A stretch of DNA of 64,000 bases from Gammaproteobacteria bacterium (GTDB lineage: Bacteria > Pseudomonadota > Gammaproteobacteria > DSM-16500), in NCBI GenBank assembly GCA_021324305.1, contig JAJPJI010000033.1:107478-171477 (forward strand). The letters run 5' to 3'. This document shows positions 35,711 through 45,550 of this stretch, piece by piece. Position numbers and translations under genes: made by a program. A model generated the notes under the pieces. The model was not told the origin of the DNA. It saw only the letters and a list, made by a program, of their open reading frames with translations, and made no database searches. How positions within the stretch are numbered: position 1 is the stretch's first letter; the number at the start of each line of letters is the position of its first letter.

Positions 35711-37293
35711 AGGTATTTACACGGCTGTTCCGCTTGATCCGCATCAATTTTGTTTTGATGCGTTACAACATTGATGAAATCATACTGGGCACACACTGGT
35801 TTTATCCTCTGCGCTTCTTCATTTACCTGAATCCTTATTATTGGGCTTTGAAAAACAAACTAACACGTGGAGAACGCATTCGCCTTGCGCTGGAAGAACT
35901 CGGCCCTATTTTTGTCAAGGCTGGACAGATTATCTCTACCCGCCGCGATATTCTCCCGGATGACGTTGCCATGGAATTATCGAAACTCCAGGATCGAGTA
36001 CCTCCGTTTGCGGGAACAAAAGCCAAAGCCATCATAGAAGAAGCTCTCAGCAAACCTATTCAGGATGCATTTTCCGAATTTGAAATCAACGCGCTCGCGT
36101 CCGCTTCGATCGCACAAGTCCATGCTGCAACACTATTGAATGGTGAATCTGTCGTCATCAAGGTTTTGCGCCCGAATATAAAAAAAATCATAGACCGTGA
36201 TATCGATCTGCTAATGTCCCTGGCAAAAATCGCTGAAAAATACTGGTATAACGCACGTCATTTCAAGCCAAAGCAGCTTGTCGCCGAAGTCGCACAAACA
36301 CTCTATGATGAACTTGACTTAATGCGTGAAGGCGCAAACGCGACACAACTGCGCCGCAATTTTGCCAAATCAGCCGTTTTATATGTTCCCAGGATATATT
36401 GGGAATATTGTCGGGCAAATATTCTGGTCATGGAACGCATTCATGGTATTCCCATTCACGACATTAAAAGACTGGAAGATGCCGGTGTAAACATGAAAAA
36501 ACTAGCTGAGCGCGGAATTGAAATTTTTTTCACGCAAATCTTTCGCGACAGCTTTTTTCATGCCGATTTGCACCCTGGAAATATTTTTGTCTCGGAGAAA
36601 GACCCTGAAGATCCGACCTATGTCATCGTTGATTTCGGCATTGTTGGTTCGCTCAACCACAATGATCAGCGCTATATCGCAGAAAACATGATCGCATTCT
36701 TCAAACGCGATTATCAGCGTGTTGCCGAATTGCATATCGCCTGCGGATGGCTGCCACCTGATACCCGTATTGACCAATTCGAGGGTGCGATACGATCTGT
36801 TTCCGAACCTATTTTTGAACAGCCTCTGCGTGACATATCGTTTGGACAGCTGCTGATGCGCCTGTTTCAGGTCGCACGCAGGTTTCATATCAACATTCAG
36901 CCACAGCTGGTATTGCTGCAAAAAACATTGCTAAGCATTGAAGGGTTGAGCCGGCAATTAGCTCCCGACCTTGACCTGTGGGGATCAGCATCGCCGCAGA
37001 TTGAACGCTGGTTACGCAAGCAGGTTGGATTAAAAGCATTCGTGCGCCGCATTCGCGATAATTTGCCCCTGTTGTCAGAACAAATTCCTGATATGCCAAT
37101 CCTCATTTATGAAGTATTAAAAGAGACAAAACACCGGCAAGAAAATTTGCGCTTCTCGCAGTCATCTGCAGCGAATAATAATCATCATTATCAAGATCAA
37201 GGGAAAAACGGTGCGAACAAATTTATCTATTTTCTGTCTGGCGTCGCTGTAACCCTGGTCATAACAGCTATTTCTTATTACCTGATTCGATAG
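35707..37293 (+). CDS. ubiB: atypical ABC1/ADCK kinase UbiB
   Basis: The 528-residue UbiB is the ATPase/kinase-like protein needed for ubiquinone synthesis. The KxGQ motif (FVKAGQIISTRRDILP), the Ala-rich loop (LASASIAQVHAA), the catalytic FFHADLHPGNIF and metal-binding VIVDFGIVG motifs are present. Two C-terminal membrane helices are expected in this family; a clear one is IYFLSGVAVTLVITAISYYL. Starts at GTG within the ubiJ stop. Confidence 0.96.
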   Translation: MKVFTRLFRLIRINFVLMRYNIDEIILGTHWFYPLRFFIYLNPYYWALKNKLTRGERIRLALEELGPIFVKAGQIISTRRDILPDDVAMELSKLQDRVPPFAGTKAKAIIEEALSKPIQDAFSEFEINALASASIAQVHAATLLNGESVVIKVLRPNIKKIIDRDIDLLMSLAKIAEKYWYNARHFKPKQLVAEVAQTLYDELDLMREGANATQLRRNFAKSAVLYVPRIYWEYCRANILVMERIHGIPIHDIKRLEDAGVNMKKLAERGIEIFFTQIFRDSFFHADLHPGNIFVSEKDPEDPTYVIVDFGIVGSLNHNDQRYIAENMIAFFKRDYQRVAELHIACGWLPPDTRIDQFEGAIRSVSEPIFEQPLRDISFGQLLMRLFQVARRFHINIQPQLVLLQKTLLSIEGLSRQLAPDLDLWGSASPQIERWLRKQVGLKAFVRRIRDNLPLLSEQIPDMPILIYEVLKETKHRQENLRFSQSSAANNNHHYQDQGKNGANKFIYFLSGVAVTLVITAISYYLIR

Positions 37294-37327
37294 GCATGGC
37301 TCAATCACAATAGCTGCCAGCGAACCC

Positions 37328-39049
37328 TCAATTCGCTGCCTGATTTGTGACAGAATACAAGTTATAAATATCATTGTTCATGGCATCGTGGATGGAGGTG
37401 ACAAAATCCACTTTCAGGTTATATTTATCCGCGAAGCGATAAAACTTTTCTGTTGCTCCAATTATCCATTCTTTTCCTGAGAACCCTATCACCAGTGTCT
37501 TTTTCCGATTAAAGTATTTGTCGTACAGCCATTGCCAATTTGTCTGATCATCATGATTAAACATCGGATAGAAGAAATTTCTGGCTCTTATAATGTCAGG
37601 GTTATCACTAAAAAAATACCAGATATCATGAAATTTGGTTCGCGCCACGTTATCTGAAGCCAATGCGAACACTTGATTATTCAATCCAAAATCCAGTGAA
37701 AGAACATAATCATATTCCTTGATATGCTCATTGATGTATTTACTGAGATCATAGACTGCGGGCGACCATAATTGATTTTTATAAGCGGCAGGGTTCTTGA
37801 ATTGCAATAAATAGATGTCATTGACATAAAGCTGTGACACCACCAGCAACACTGGCGGCAATAACAACAATCTCCCGATGATCGCGGATGGAAACAAAGA
37901 ATAAAACGAATACAATGTCAAAATAAATATTAAATGATTAAGCGGCCACAGGATCATGATATGCGCTGGCAATCGTCCTTGCGGCGTAATGACAATCTGC
38001 AGGAGTTCCAGAAGAAAAATGAGGAAAAAAAAACATATATACCGGCTATATTGACCGAATTCCTGATTTCGTCTGCCAAGGACTTTCAAAGACAATGCAA
38101 ACAAAAGCCAGACAGCAAATGCCGTTAGCTCAATCACATTCGCGAATGATGCGGCACTGACGTCACTGCTGAAAAAATAATAAAACATCACCGAACCATT
38201 CAATGTGGCGGCGAGAAGATGGTACATATAACTAACTTTTTCTTGCGGCGACACATGAAGAAGATTGCCAATGGGGTAATTGAAAGCTGAGGGAATAACC
38301 ATGCAGGCAATAATCACGCATAAGAGAATCAAAAAAGCAACGGTCACCGCCAAACTTGCGCGTGGATTATTACGGTAAACGCAGATGATTTCGCGAGGAA
38401 AAAAAATCGCGCATGCGGCAATGCATGAAGAAATAAACCAGATAAAATTAGCTTTATTGTAAGCGCCCACAATCAACGTCATAAACAACAACGAAAGCTG
38501 GAGAACTGATTTATTTGTCAGAAGGGGTAAAAACAGGCATACCGAAGCTGCCAGGAGAAAATCCTGCACGACCGTTGGCCCAATATCCAGTTTTGACTGA
38601 ATGATAAATATCGGATCCGTTGCGATAATGAACAGGAATGCAACAGCAAGAACAGTATTTCTGGCCAGGAGCCCTATATTTCGATACCAGATAGCAAGTG
38701 TGACAGCGGATATGAAAATTACTGGCAGACGAATGGAATAAATACCGACACCAAACAACTTAAAAATGGGGTAATAAATAATGGGTTTTATGATTCCTAT
38801 ATACGGCAGCACCATGACCGGAATATTGAAAACTTTTTTATAAACAAGGTCATAGGTAATTCCGCCCAGCGCAGCATTTACAAATACCGTCTCGTCATAA
38901 CTGATGCCGATACGGTTCAGATAGGCAAGGCAATAATAGATAAAAATACCGATTGGAATTACAGTCCATATCGCCGGAAACCATTTCCATCCGCCAATTG
39001 TATTTTTATTATCATCTCGCATGATTTTCTGGCAATGATTTCCGCTCAC
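37328..39049 (-). CDS. GT-C fold membrane glycosyltransferase (GT39/ArnT-like)
   Basis: 573 residues with about 11-12 predicted membrane helices. The first periplasmic loop carries GISYDETVFVNAALG, where Asp52-Glu53 fits the DE/DD catalytic motif of GT-C enzymes using polyprenyl-phosphate sugars; a soluble C-terminal domain follows (from about 430). The donor and acceptor cannot be told from sequence. Its start overlaps the end of dacB (4 bp), so they are cotranscribed and both act on the periplasmic face. Confidence 0.78.
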   Translation of the reverse strand: MSGNHCQKIMRDDNKNTIGGWKWFPAIWTVIPIGIFIYYCLAYLNRIGISYDETVFVNAALGGITYDLVYKKVFNIPVMVLPYIGIIKPIIYYPIFKLFGVGIYSIRLPVIFISAVTLAIWYRNIGLLARNTVLAVAFLFIIATDPIFIIQSKLDIGPTVVQDFLLAASVCLFLPLLTNKSVLQLSLLFMTLIVGAYNKANFIWFISSCIAACAIFFPREIICVYRNNPRASLAVTVAFLILLCVIIACMVIPSAFNYPIGNLLHVSPQEKVSYMYHLLAATLNGSVMFYYFFSSDVSAASFANVIELTAFAVWLLFALSLKVLGRRNQEFGQYSRYICFFFLIFLLELLQIVITPQGRLPAHIMILWPLNHLIFILTLYSFYSLFPSAIIGRLLLLPPVLLVVSQLYVNDIYLLQFKNPAAYKNQLWSPAVYDLSKYINEHIKEYDYVLSLDFGLNNQVFALASDNVARTKFHDIWYFFSDNPDIIRARNFFYPMFNHDDQTNWQWLYDKYFNRKKTLVIGFSGKEWIIGATEKFYRFADKYNLKVDFVTSIHDAMNNDIYNLYSVTNQAAN

Positions 39050-40539
39050 CCCATCCTTTTGTATCTGGTCAACGCGGTTGCAATATTGTCTTCCATTTCC
39101 TTGTATTTCCAGGTAAAACCCTTGCTTCCGTTAATCATGATAACAAACGCCAGCACTTCCTTGTCCGCGGTTACGACATAACCCGCCAGGCTCACAACCC
39201 CGGATATTGTTCCAGTCTTCGCGCGTACTTTTCGTGCGATATTCCCCATTCGATGTTTCAAGGTTCCATCAACACCAGCGATTGGCAGCGCAGCAATAAA
39301 TGCATCGCCTGAAGACGGATGATGGTACGCATAATCCAAAACCTGCATCATTTGCGCGGGCGTGGCAAGATTATAGGATGACAACCCGGAGCCATCCAGG
39401 ATTCGTAATCCCGACGTGTTCAAGCCAGCATGACGGGACAAGATTTGTGAAACCGCCAAACTACCATTCTCCCAGCTTCCGGGATGACGGGTATACAGCT
39501 GCCCCAGCTTCTTGAATAATGCGCCAGCAATGACATTATCAGATTTTTTCAGCATTTCACTGATTAATTCTGACAACGGCTTTGAGGCATGCATACCAAT
39601 TAATGATGGATTCTCGGGCGCAGTACCAAATGTGACAGTACCATACACCCTGACGGAAAGTTGTTTAAGTACACTTTTAAACAAGGCACGATTATATTCA
39701 GGCACATCCGTTACGACATAACTTACGCCCCACGTGCTGCCTTTTGGCATGCATCCATCAATTTCCAGACCACTACTCAGGCTTGGAGACAAATGCACTG
39801 AACAGGCGCGGGTACGAGATGCCTTGGTAACAACATAATTCTTGATCGTTGGATAGAAAAATTTTGGTGATGTTTCTACTTGCGCGGTCTGCCCCGGTAC
39901 TTTTGACGGCAATACCTTGAATGGCAAACAGTTGTGATTAATGATACTGGCACTAATCGGTGCGGCATAACAATAACTTTTATCTTTCCACTCCCAGCCT
40001 GGCCCATAAAAGCTCTGATCATAGGCTGTGTTATCGATATACACATTCCCTGCGACGGCCTGAATTTGCTGAGTCCGTAAATTCATCATGAGGTCGACCA
40101 GATCGTTATATGTCAATGAAGGATCGCCGCTTAACACAACATACAGATTTCCTTGCAAAACACCATTCTTCACAGATTTTGCATCTGTTAGCAGCTGTGT
40201 GGAAAAGCGATATTCAGGTTTCAAAAATATTAACGCCGCCTCAGCAGTCAATACCTTCAATGTGCTTGCAGGTGTAAGAGGTTGATTGATATTACGCGCA
40301 TATAGCTGGTCACCAAATTTCATTGACTTCACATAAACACCGATATCGGCTGTCGAACTGTTCTCCGAGACAAGATAATTAAGCTGGTTAGCCAATTGCC
40401 CGATTCCATATACGGCGGGCTGCGATGTAATCGCACGGGGCTTTGAGACAGCAGCGGATTTATGACTGCGTTTAGCAATTACCGGATCCGCCAGGCAACA
40501 TATCATCCATAAAATGACAAATAAATATACAAATCTCAT
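39046..40539 (-). CDS. dacB: D-alanyl-D-alanine carboxypeptidase/endopeptidase (PBP4, S13)
   Basis: 497-residue penicillin-binding protein with a signal peptide (VYLFVILWMICCLADPVIA). The three active-site motifs are present: SxxK in ASTLK (Ser92, Lys95), SDN in KKSDNVIAGALF and KTG in RAKTGTISG. The large insertion between SxxK and SDN is typical of class C PBP4. It trims or cleaves peptidoglycan peptides in the periplasm. Confidence 0.94.
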   Translation of the reverse strand: MRFVYLFVILWMICCLADPVIAKRSHKSAAVSKPRAITSQPAVYGIGQLANQLNYLVSENSSTADIGVYVKSMKFGDQLYARNINQPLTPASTLKVLTAEAALIFLKPEYRFSTQLLTDAKSVKNGVLQGNLYVVLSGDPSLTYNDLVDLMMNLRTQQIQAVAGNVYIDNTAYDQSFYGPGWEWKDKSYCYAAPISASIINHNCLPFKVLPSKVPGQTAQVETSPKFFYPTIKNYVVTKASRTRACSVHLSPSLSSGLEIDGCMPKGSTWGVSYVVTDVPEYNRALFKSVLKQLSVRVYGTVTFGTAPENPSLIGMHASKPLSELISEMLKKSDNVIAGALFKKLGQLYTRHPGSWENGSLAVSQILSRHAGLNTSGLRILDGSGLSSYNLATPAQMMQVLDYAYHHPSSGDAFIAALPIAGVDGTLKHRMGNIARKVRAKTGTISGVVSLAGYVVTADKEVLAFVIMINGSKGFTWKYKEMEDNIATALTRYKRMG

Positions 40540-40570
40540 TGGATCTCCATTATCTTACAATGTTGCCTTT

Positions 40571-40598
40571 TTGCACAACATACAGGGCATGCTATACT
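40571..40598 (+). promoter_or_regulatory. sigma-70 promoter upstream of two small genes
   Basis: TTGCAC (40571-40576) and TATACT (40593-40598) are 16 bp apart. A second, extended -10 (TGGTATACT, 40623-40631) lies 33 bp downstream and may give an alternative start. Confidence 0.5.
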
Positions 40599-40767
40599 AA
40601 GTGCGATAATATTTGAATAATTTGGTATACTCAATTCCCGAGTGGGATTAGCAGTAAAACTTTAGCTTTTCTGCCATGTTTTTAGATTATATACCAGTCC
40701 GTGGCCTTGCTTACGGAGCATAAAAATTCAAGTTTATGCTTCATAATAGATTATAGAGGAGCTCGCC

Positions 40768-40965
40768 TTGATAAATATAAGAAAATTTCTGGGTTTAAGC
40801 TATTACACCAGCAGCCTTGATGAATTTCTTTCTGAATTTGATAAATCACATCAAAAACTGTCCGCATCTCAGCGCAAAGAAATTGGCAAATATGAACGCA
40901 TTTATGCCTTACGCGACAACCCGGACCAGATTGAATCTCAAGAAACCATATGGGATAAATTTTGA
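40768..40965 (+). CDS. small conserved-type hypothetical protein
   Basis: 65 residues, soluble, charged (SSLDEFLSEFDKSHQKLSASQRKEIGKYERIYALRDNP). The start is a TTG preceded by a strong AGAGGAG site. It overlaps and is coupled to the next membrane protein gene, and two promoters lie upstream. I do not recognise the family. Its size and tight coupling suggest a small regulatory or assembly partner. Confidence 0.65.
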   Translation: MINIRKFLGLSYYTSSLDEFLSEFDKSHQKLSASQRKEIGKYERIYALRDNPDQIESQETIWDKF

Positions 40966-40967
40966 CC

Positions 40968-41201
40968 ATGCAGCGTTTTCTTAATCAACTTATTCCTTTT
41001 ATCTTGATTGGCGTCGCCGTTGTTGCCTTTGCCTTTGGAATTATGCTTCTTGCATATTTATTCCTGTTTGGAGCCATTGTTGGATTTGTTTTATTTATCA
41101 TTACCTGGATGCGAGAAAAATTCTTTCCTCAAAAAAATGTACCGGCAACCAAAAAAAACACGGGGCGCATCATCGATTCTGACGACTGGAAAAAGCTGTA
41201 A
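40968..41201 (+). CDS. small membrane protein
   Basis: 77 residues from the ATG at 40968 with two predicted membrane helices (FILIGVAVVAFAFGIMLLAYLFLFG and IVGFVLFIITWM), then a basic cytoplasmic tail (REKFFPQKNVPATKKNTGR) and an acidic end (IIDSDDWKKL). It lies 2 bp after the previous stop. Function unknown. Confidence 0.65.
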   Translation: MQRFLNQLIPFILIGVAVVAFAFGIMLLAYLFLFGAIVGFVLFIITWMREKFFPQKNVPATKKNTGRIIDSDDWKKL

Positions 41202-41445
41202 GACATTCGGATAAAACATCTGTGAATGCTCTGCAGGATGCGCAGCAATCCAGACATTACCCTGTAAATCGCCGCAGCCAAGCGTTTGCGGTCTCGCAAT
41301 TGATAGTATTGGATTTTGATGACTGCTGACAATTCATACAACATGGACAATCCATGCCCGAATGCTCGCTTAATCATTGACATAATTTACTTTTATGTGA
41401 AGACTTAAGAACAGGTCTTCATTCTCTTGTGATAGGAAATCCGTT

Positions 41446-44400
41446 ATGTCGCTTACATGGAAAGAGCAGCTGGAAAAAAAATGTATCGAGCATTTTGGCA
41501 GCAAAAAAGGGCTTGCCATCAGTAACAAATATGCCCAGGGATTTCCACCGAGCTATATTGATGATTATTCGGTAGAGACAGCGATAAGCGATATCACCGC
41601 CATAGAAAAACTCTCTGTCGATAAACCTCTAGAAATAAGTTTATATCTCCAGCCTGATGATACGGAAAGTCCTCTGCACTTGCGCTTGTTTCAATGGCAA
41701 AAACCTATTCCGTTATCAGATATTTTGCCCATGCTGGAAAATCTTAACTTGCGTACAGAAAATGAAACCCCGCACAAAATCTCCGTGGGAAATAATCAGA
41801 ATGTCTGGATTAGTGATTTTGTTGTTGTTTATTCCAGAGAAACACTCGATATCGACAAAATAAGAGACCTTTTTCAGGATGCTTTCACTCAAATTTATTT
41901 ACGTATTTCGGAAAACGATGGGTTTAATAAACTGGTCCTGGGAGCCTCTCTTTCCTGGCGTGAAATAATCATTTTACGCGCCTATGCCAAATATCTGCGC
42001 CAGGTTGGATTCCGATTCACACAGCCCTATATAGAAAAGGCGCTCATCAACAATGCTGCCATTGTAAAGAAACTGATCGAGCTTTTTATGGCGATGCATG
42101 ATCCTGAACAATCAGCCAAGGAAAAAAACGCAGCATCCAGACTCGAACAGGAAATTTTACAAGCATTAGATAATGTCTCCAGTCTTGACGAAGACAAAAT
42201 CATCCGCAGAATGCTGGATCTGATCAAGGCCACACTCAGAACAAATTACTTTCAAAAGAATTCTGATGGCGATGCCAAAAGCTATCTTTCCATTAAATTG
42301 AATTCCAGAGCAATCCCTGAGCTGCCCCTGCCTACACCGATGTTTGAAATCTTTGTCTATTCACCGCATTTTGAAGGCATACACCTGCGCAACACCAAAG
42401 TCGCGCGTGGCGGGATACGCTGGTCTGATCGGCCAGAAGATTTTCGCACTGAAATTTTAGGCCTGATGAAAGCTCAGGTGGTAAAAAATGCTGTGATTGT
42501 TCCTTCCGGAGCGAAAGGCGGATTCGTCTTAAAATCCATTCCTCCACAGGCATCACGCGAAGTCGTACAGGCTGAAGTCATCAAGTGCTATAAGTCATTT
42601 ATTCATGGTTTGCTCGATATTACTGACAATATCAAGGAAAAGAAATTTGTACGGCCAAAAAATGTGGTCTGTTACGACGATGTGGATCCTTATCTGGTTG
42701 TAGCCGCTGACAAGGGCACAGCCACATTTTCCGATATTGCCAACAGCATTTCCAAAGAATACAACTTTTGGCTGGGTGATGCTTTTGCTTCTGGCGGATC
42801 GACCGGTTATGACCATAAAAAAATGGGCATTACCGCTCGTGGCGCATGGGAATCAATCAAGCGCCACTTTCGTGAACTAGAAATCGATATTGAGAAATCT
42901 GATATCACTGCAGTTGGTATAGGCGACATGAGCGGTGATGTATTCGGTAACGGGATGACTTATTCCAAGCATATAAAATTGCTGGCCGCATTTGATCATC
43001 GGCATATCTTTATCGATCCGGAACCAGATCCAGAAGTATCCTATTATGAACGCATTCGCTTGTTTAACTTGCCAACATCTTCATGGGAAGACTATAACCC
43101 CAAGCTGATTTCAAAAGGCGGTGGTATTTTCAAACGCAGCCTGAAATCCATCACTCTGACACCACAGATGAAACAGATGCTTGGCATTGAAGCGAATTCA
43201 CTCGCGCCCACCGAATTAATACGCGCAATCCTGAAAGCACCGGTAGACTTGCTGTTCAACGGCGGTATCGGCACGTATGTTAAAGCCAGCCATGAAAATC
43301 ATGCCGATGTTGGTGACCGCACCAATGATTATTGCCGGGTGAATGGCGAGGAATTGCAATGCAAGGTGGTGGGTGAAGGCGGCAACCTTGGATTTACGCA
43401 GCGCGGACGAATTGAGTATGCATTGAAAGGCGGCCTGATCAACACCGATTTCATTGATAATTCAGCTGGAGTGGATTGCTCGGATCATGAAGTAAACTTG
43501 AAAATCCTGCTGGATAATGAGGTACAAAAAGGCAAATTGTCATTGAACAAACGTAATCAGTTATTGTCATCATTGACAAAAGAAGTGGCTGAAATCGTCT
43601 TATATGACAATTATAACCAGGCGCTCGTCATGAGCTTTTCTGCATTTGCAGCGAAAAAAAATATTACTTTGCATTCAAATTACATCAGGGAACTTGAAGC
43701 ATTGGATATTCTCAACCGGCAGGTTGAATTTTTGCCGGATGACAAGGAATTGCTAGAGCGCAAGGCCTCTGGAGAAGGACTCACACGTCCCGAATTAGCC
43801 ATTTTACTTGCCTATACCAAAATCCATATTAAACATGAAATCCTGCAATCCAGCCTGCCGGAAGATCCCTTCCTGAGCAAGATACTTGATACAGCTTTTC
43901 CTGCCACAATCAGGAAGAAGTATCAGCATGCGATGAATGACCACCGCCTCAAACGGGACATTATCGCAACTCAACTGAGTAACCAGGTAGTCAATGAAAT
44001 GGGCATCACCTTTGTCTATCGCCTGCAAATGGAAACTGGTGCGACAGTCGAAGAAATTGTCCGGGCGCACGCGGTTGCATCCCGTATATTTGGCACGAAT
44101 GAATTACAAAAGCTGATTGAGTCACTGGATTTTAAAATCCCCATGGCGAACCAATATGAAATGCTTTATAACATTCGTAACCTTATCAACCTGTCAACAC
44201 GCTGGTTCTTGCACAGCAACCAGCTCAAGAATGACCTGGCTGAGCTTATCGAACATTATTCCGTTCGTATCAAATCGCTTGAAGAAATTATTCCTAATCT
44301 GATGGCTGGATTTACAAGGCAATATCTGGAATCCATTACACAAACATTCCTCAAAGCCGGCCTCCCCAAAGAAACCGCACGCAAGATTGCCACTTATCGC

Positions 44401-44808
44401 GCCATTTATACCTCTCTCAATATCATTGATGTCGCGACTGAAAATAAATTTGATTTGATCCGTACAGCCAAGGTGTATTTCGCCGGAGGTGAACGCATTA
44501 ATCTGGTCTGGTTCAGAGACCAGATTGCCAATGACAGCCGCGAAGGACACTGGAATACACTCGCTCGGCTGACATTACGCGATGAACTGGATTATGCCCA
44601 GCGTGCACTCACCGTATCCATCATGAACAAAGACAAAAAGGAAGCCAGTGCCGTCAAGCTTATTGAAAAATGGGTCAACGGCAATCAGCGCGCACTGCAA
44701 CGCTGGGACCGCCTGTTGGAAATGCTGCATGGCAGTACCAGCATTGATTACACCATGTTTTTTATAGCCATACGTGAATTACTTGGATTGATCCTTGCAA
44801 CACAGTAA
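41446..44808 (+). CDS. NAD-specific glutamate dehydrogenase, N-terminally short form of the GDH180 family
   Basis: 1120 residues oxidising glutamate to 2-oxoglutarate. The catalytic region is clear: PTPMFEIFVYSP, GIHLRNTKVARGGIRWSDRPEDFRTEILGLMKAQ, NAVIVPSGAKGGFV, DKGTATFSDIANSIS, FASGGSTGYDHKKMGITARG and GEGGNLGFTQRGRIEYA. Classical members are ~1600 residues with N-terminal ACT-like regions; here about 480 residues are missing from the N-terminus. The start has a good TAGGAAAT ribosome site, and no remnant of the missing part is seen in the 230 bp upstream. Confidence 0.9.
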   Translation: MSLTWKEQLEKKCIEHFGSKKGLAISNKYAQGFPPSYIDDYSVETAISDITAIEKLSVDKPLEISLYLQPDDTESPLHLRLFQWQKPIPLSDILPMLENLNLRTENETPHKISVGNNQNVWISDFVVVYSRETLDIDKIRDLFQDAFTQIYLRISENDGFNKLVLGASLSWREIIILRAYAKYLRQVGFRFTQPYIEKALINNAAIVKKLIELFMAMHDPEQSAKEKNAASRLEQEILQALDNVSSLDEDKIIRRMLDLIKATLRTNYFQKNSDGDAKSYLSIKLNSRAIPELPLPTPMFEIFVYSPHFEGIHLRNTKVARGGIRWSDRPEDFRTEILGLMKAQVVKNAVIVPSGAKGGFVLKSIPPQASREVVQAEVIKCYKSFIHGLLDITDNIKEKKFVRPKNVVCYDDVDPYLVVAADKGTATFSDIANSISKEYNFWLGDAFASGGSTGYDHKKMGITARGAWESIKRHFRELEIDIEKSDITAVGIGDMSGDVFGNGMTYSKHIKLLAAFDHRHIFIDPEPDPEVSYYERIRLFNLPTSSWEDYNPKLISKGGGIFKRSLKSITLTPQMKQMLGIEANSLAPTELIRAILKAPVDLLFNGGIGTYVKASHENHADVGDRTNDYCRVNGEELQCKVVGEGGNLGFTQRGRIEYALKGGLINTDFIDNSAGVDCSDHEVNLKILLDNEVQKGKLSLNKRNQLLSSLTKEVAEIVLYDNYNQALVMSFSAFAAKKNITLHSNYIRELEALDILNRQVEFLPDDKELLERKASGEGLTRPELAILLAYTKIHIKHEILQSSLPEDPFLSKILDTAFPATIRKKYQHAMNDHRLKRDIIATQLSNQVVNEMGITFVYRLQMETGATVEEIVRAHAVASRIFGTNELQKLIESLDFKIPMANQYEMLYNIRNLINLSTRWFLHSNQLKNDLAELIEHYSVRIKSLEEIIPNLMAGFTRQYLESITQTFLKAGLPKETARKIATYRAIYTSLNIIDVATENKFDLIRTAKVYFAGGERINLVWFRDQIANDSREGHWNTLARLTLRDELDYAQRALTVSIMNKDKKEASAVKLIEKWVNGNQRALQRWDRLLEMLHGSTSIDYTMFFIAIRELLGLILATQ

Positions 44809-44829
44809 AGAGTAAAGGGATAGCAATAC

Positions 44830-45201
44830 ATGAGAAGTCTTTTGATCGCTGGTGCAGGAGGGTTTGTTGGGACCATATTGAGATATCTGCTGAATAACCT
44901 TATTTATAAATCTCTTGATTATCCGGTATTCCCCGCAGGCACGGCCACGATCAATATCCTAGGATGCTTTTTTATCGGATTTATTGCGAGCCTTGCTGAA
45001 AGCCGAATATCGTTTAGCCCCGATATCCGTATTTTTATTCAAATTGGTATCCTCGGCGGTTTTACGACGTTTTCCACTTTTGGCTATGAATCCTTCACCT
45101 TGTTAAAAGACGGCCAATTCATGCTGGGCATAGGTAACATTTTTCTTCAGGTCTTTATCGGTCTGATTGCTGTTTTGCTGGGATATTATTTAGGTCAATG
45201 A
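44830..45201 (+). CDS. crcB: fluoride ion exporter CrcB/Fluc
   Basis: 123-residue four-helix membrane channel that expels fluoride. The signature GGFTTFSTFGYESFTLLKDG and PAGTATINILGCFFIGF are present. It lies 21 bp after the glutamate dehydrogenase gene and 13 bp before the DUF190 gene. No fluoride riboswitch is visible in the short gap. Confidence 0.95.
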   Translation: MRSLLIAGAGGFVGTILRYLLNNLIYKSLDYPVFPAGTATINILGCFFIGFIASLAESRISFSPDIRIFIQIGILGGFTTFSTFGYESFTLLKDGQFMLGIGNIFLQVFIGLIAVLLGYYLGQ

Positions 45202-45214
45202 CAAGGATACGCAA

Positions 45215-45550
45215 ATGACACTACCAGAAGAAGGGTACTTGCTGCGAATATTTCTTGGTGAGTCAGACAAAAAAGACGGCATTCCGCTATATGAATGGAT
45301 AGTTCGTCGCGCCAAGGCAGAGGGTTTGGCCGGCGCAACTGTGTTGCGCGGTATCGAAGGATATGGCGCTCATAGTCAGATACATACTGCAAAAATATTA
45401 CAGTTTTCAACCGACTTGCCTGTCATTATCGAATTGATTGATACTCTGGAGAAAATAGATGCTTTCATGCCTATTATCGAGGGTGCGCTTGAAAATGGGC
45501 TCGTCACCCAGGAAAAAGCCAAAATCAGGCTCTTCAGGAAAACAACATAA
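45215..45550 (+). CDS. DUF190 family protein (PII-like), partner of CrcB
   Basis: 111 residues, DUF190: GYLLRIFLGESDKKDGIPLYEWIVRRAKAEGLAGATVLRGIEGYGAHSQ is the family signature, followed by LPVIIELIDTLEKIDAFMPIIEGAL. The fold is PII-like, suggesting a regulator. DUF190 genes often accompany crcB. The 3' end overlaps the convergent formyl-THF cyclo-ligase gene by 17 bp. Confidence 0.93.
   Translation: MTLPEEGYLLRIFLGESDKKDGIPLYEWIVRRAKAEGLAGATVLRGIEGYGAHSQIHTAKILQFSTDLPVIIELIDTLEKIDAFMPIIEGALENGLVTQEKAKIRLFRKTT

Noticed and set aside
41129..41383. 84-codon minus-strand frame before the glutamate dehydrogenase gene
   Set aside because: It overlaps the small membrane protein gene, lacks a ribosome site and a recognisable domain; could be a decayed fragment, but nothing supports it.
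44809..44829. Fluoride riboswitch before crcB
   Set aside because: The gap is 21 bp, too short for the ~60-nt motif, and the GDH gene fills the upstream sequence.
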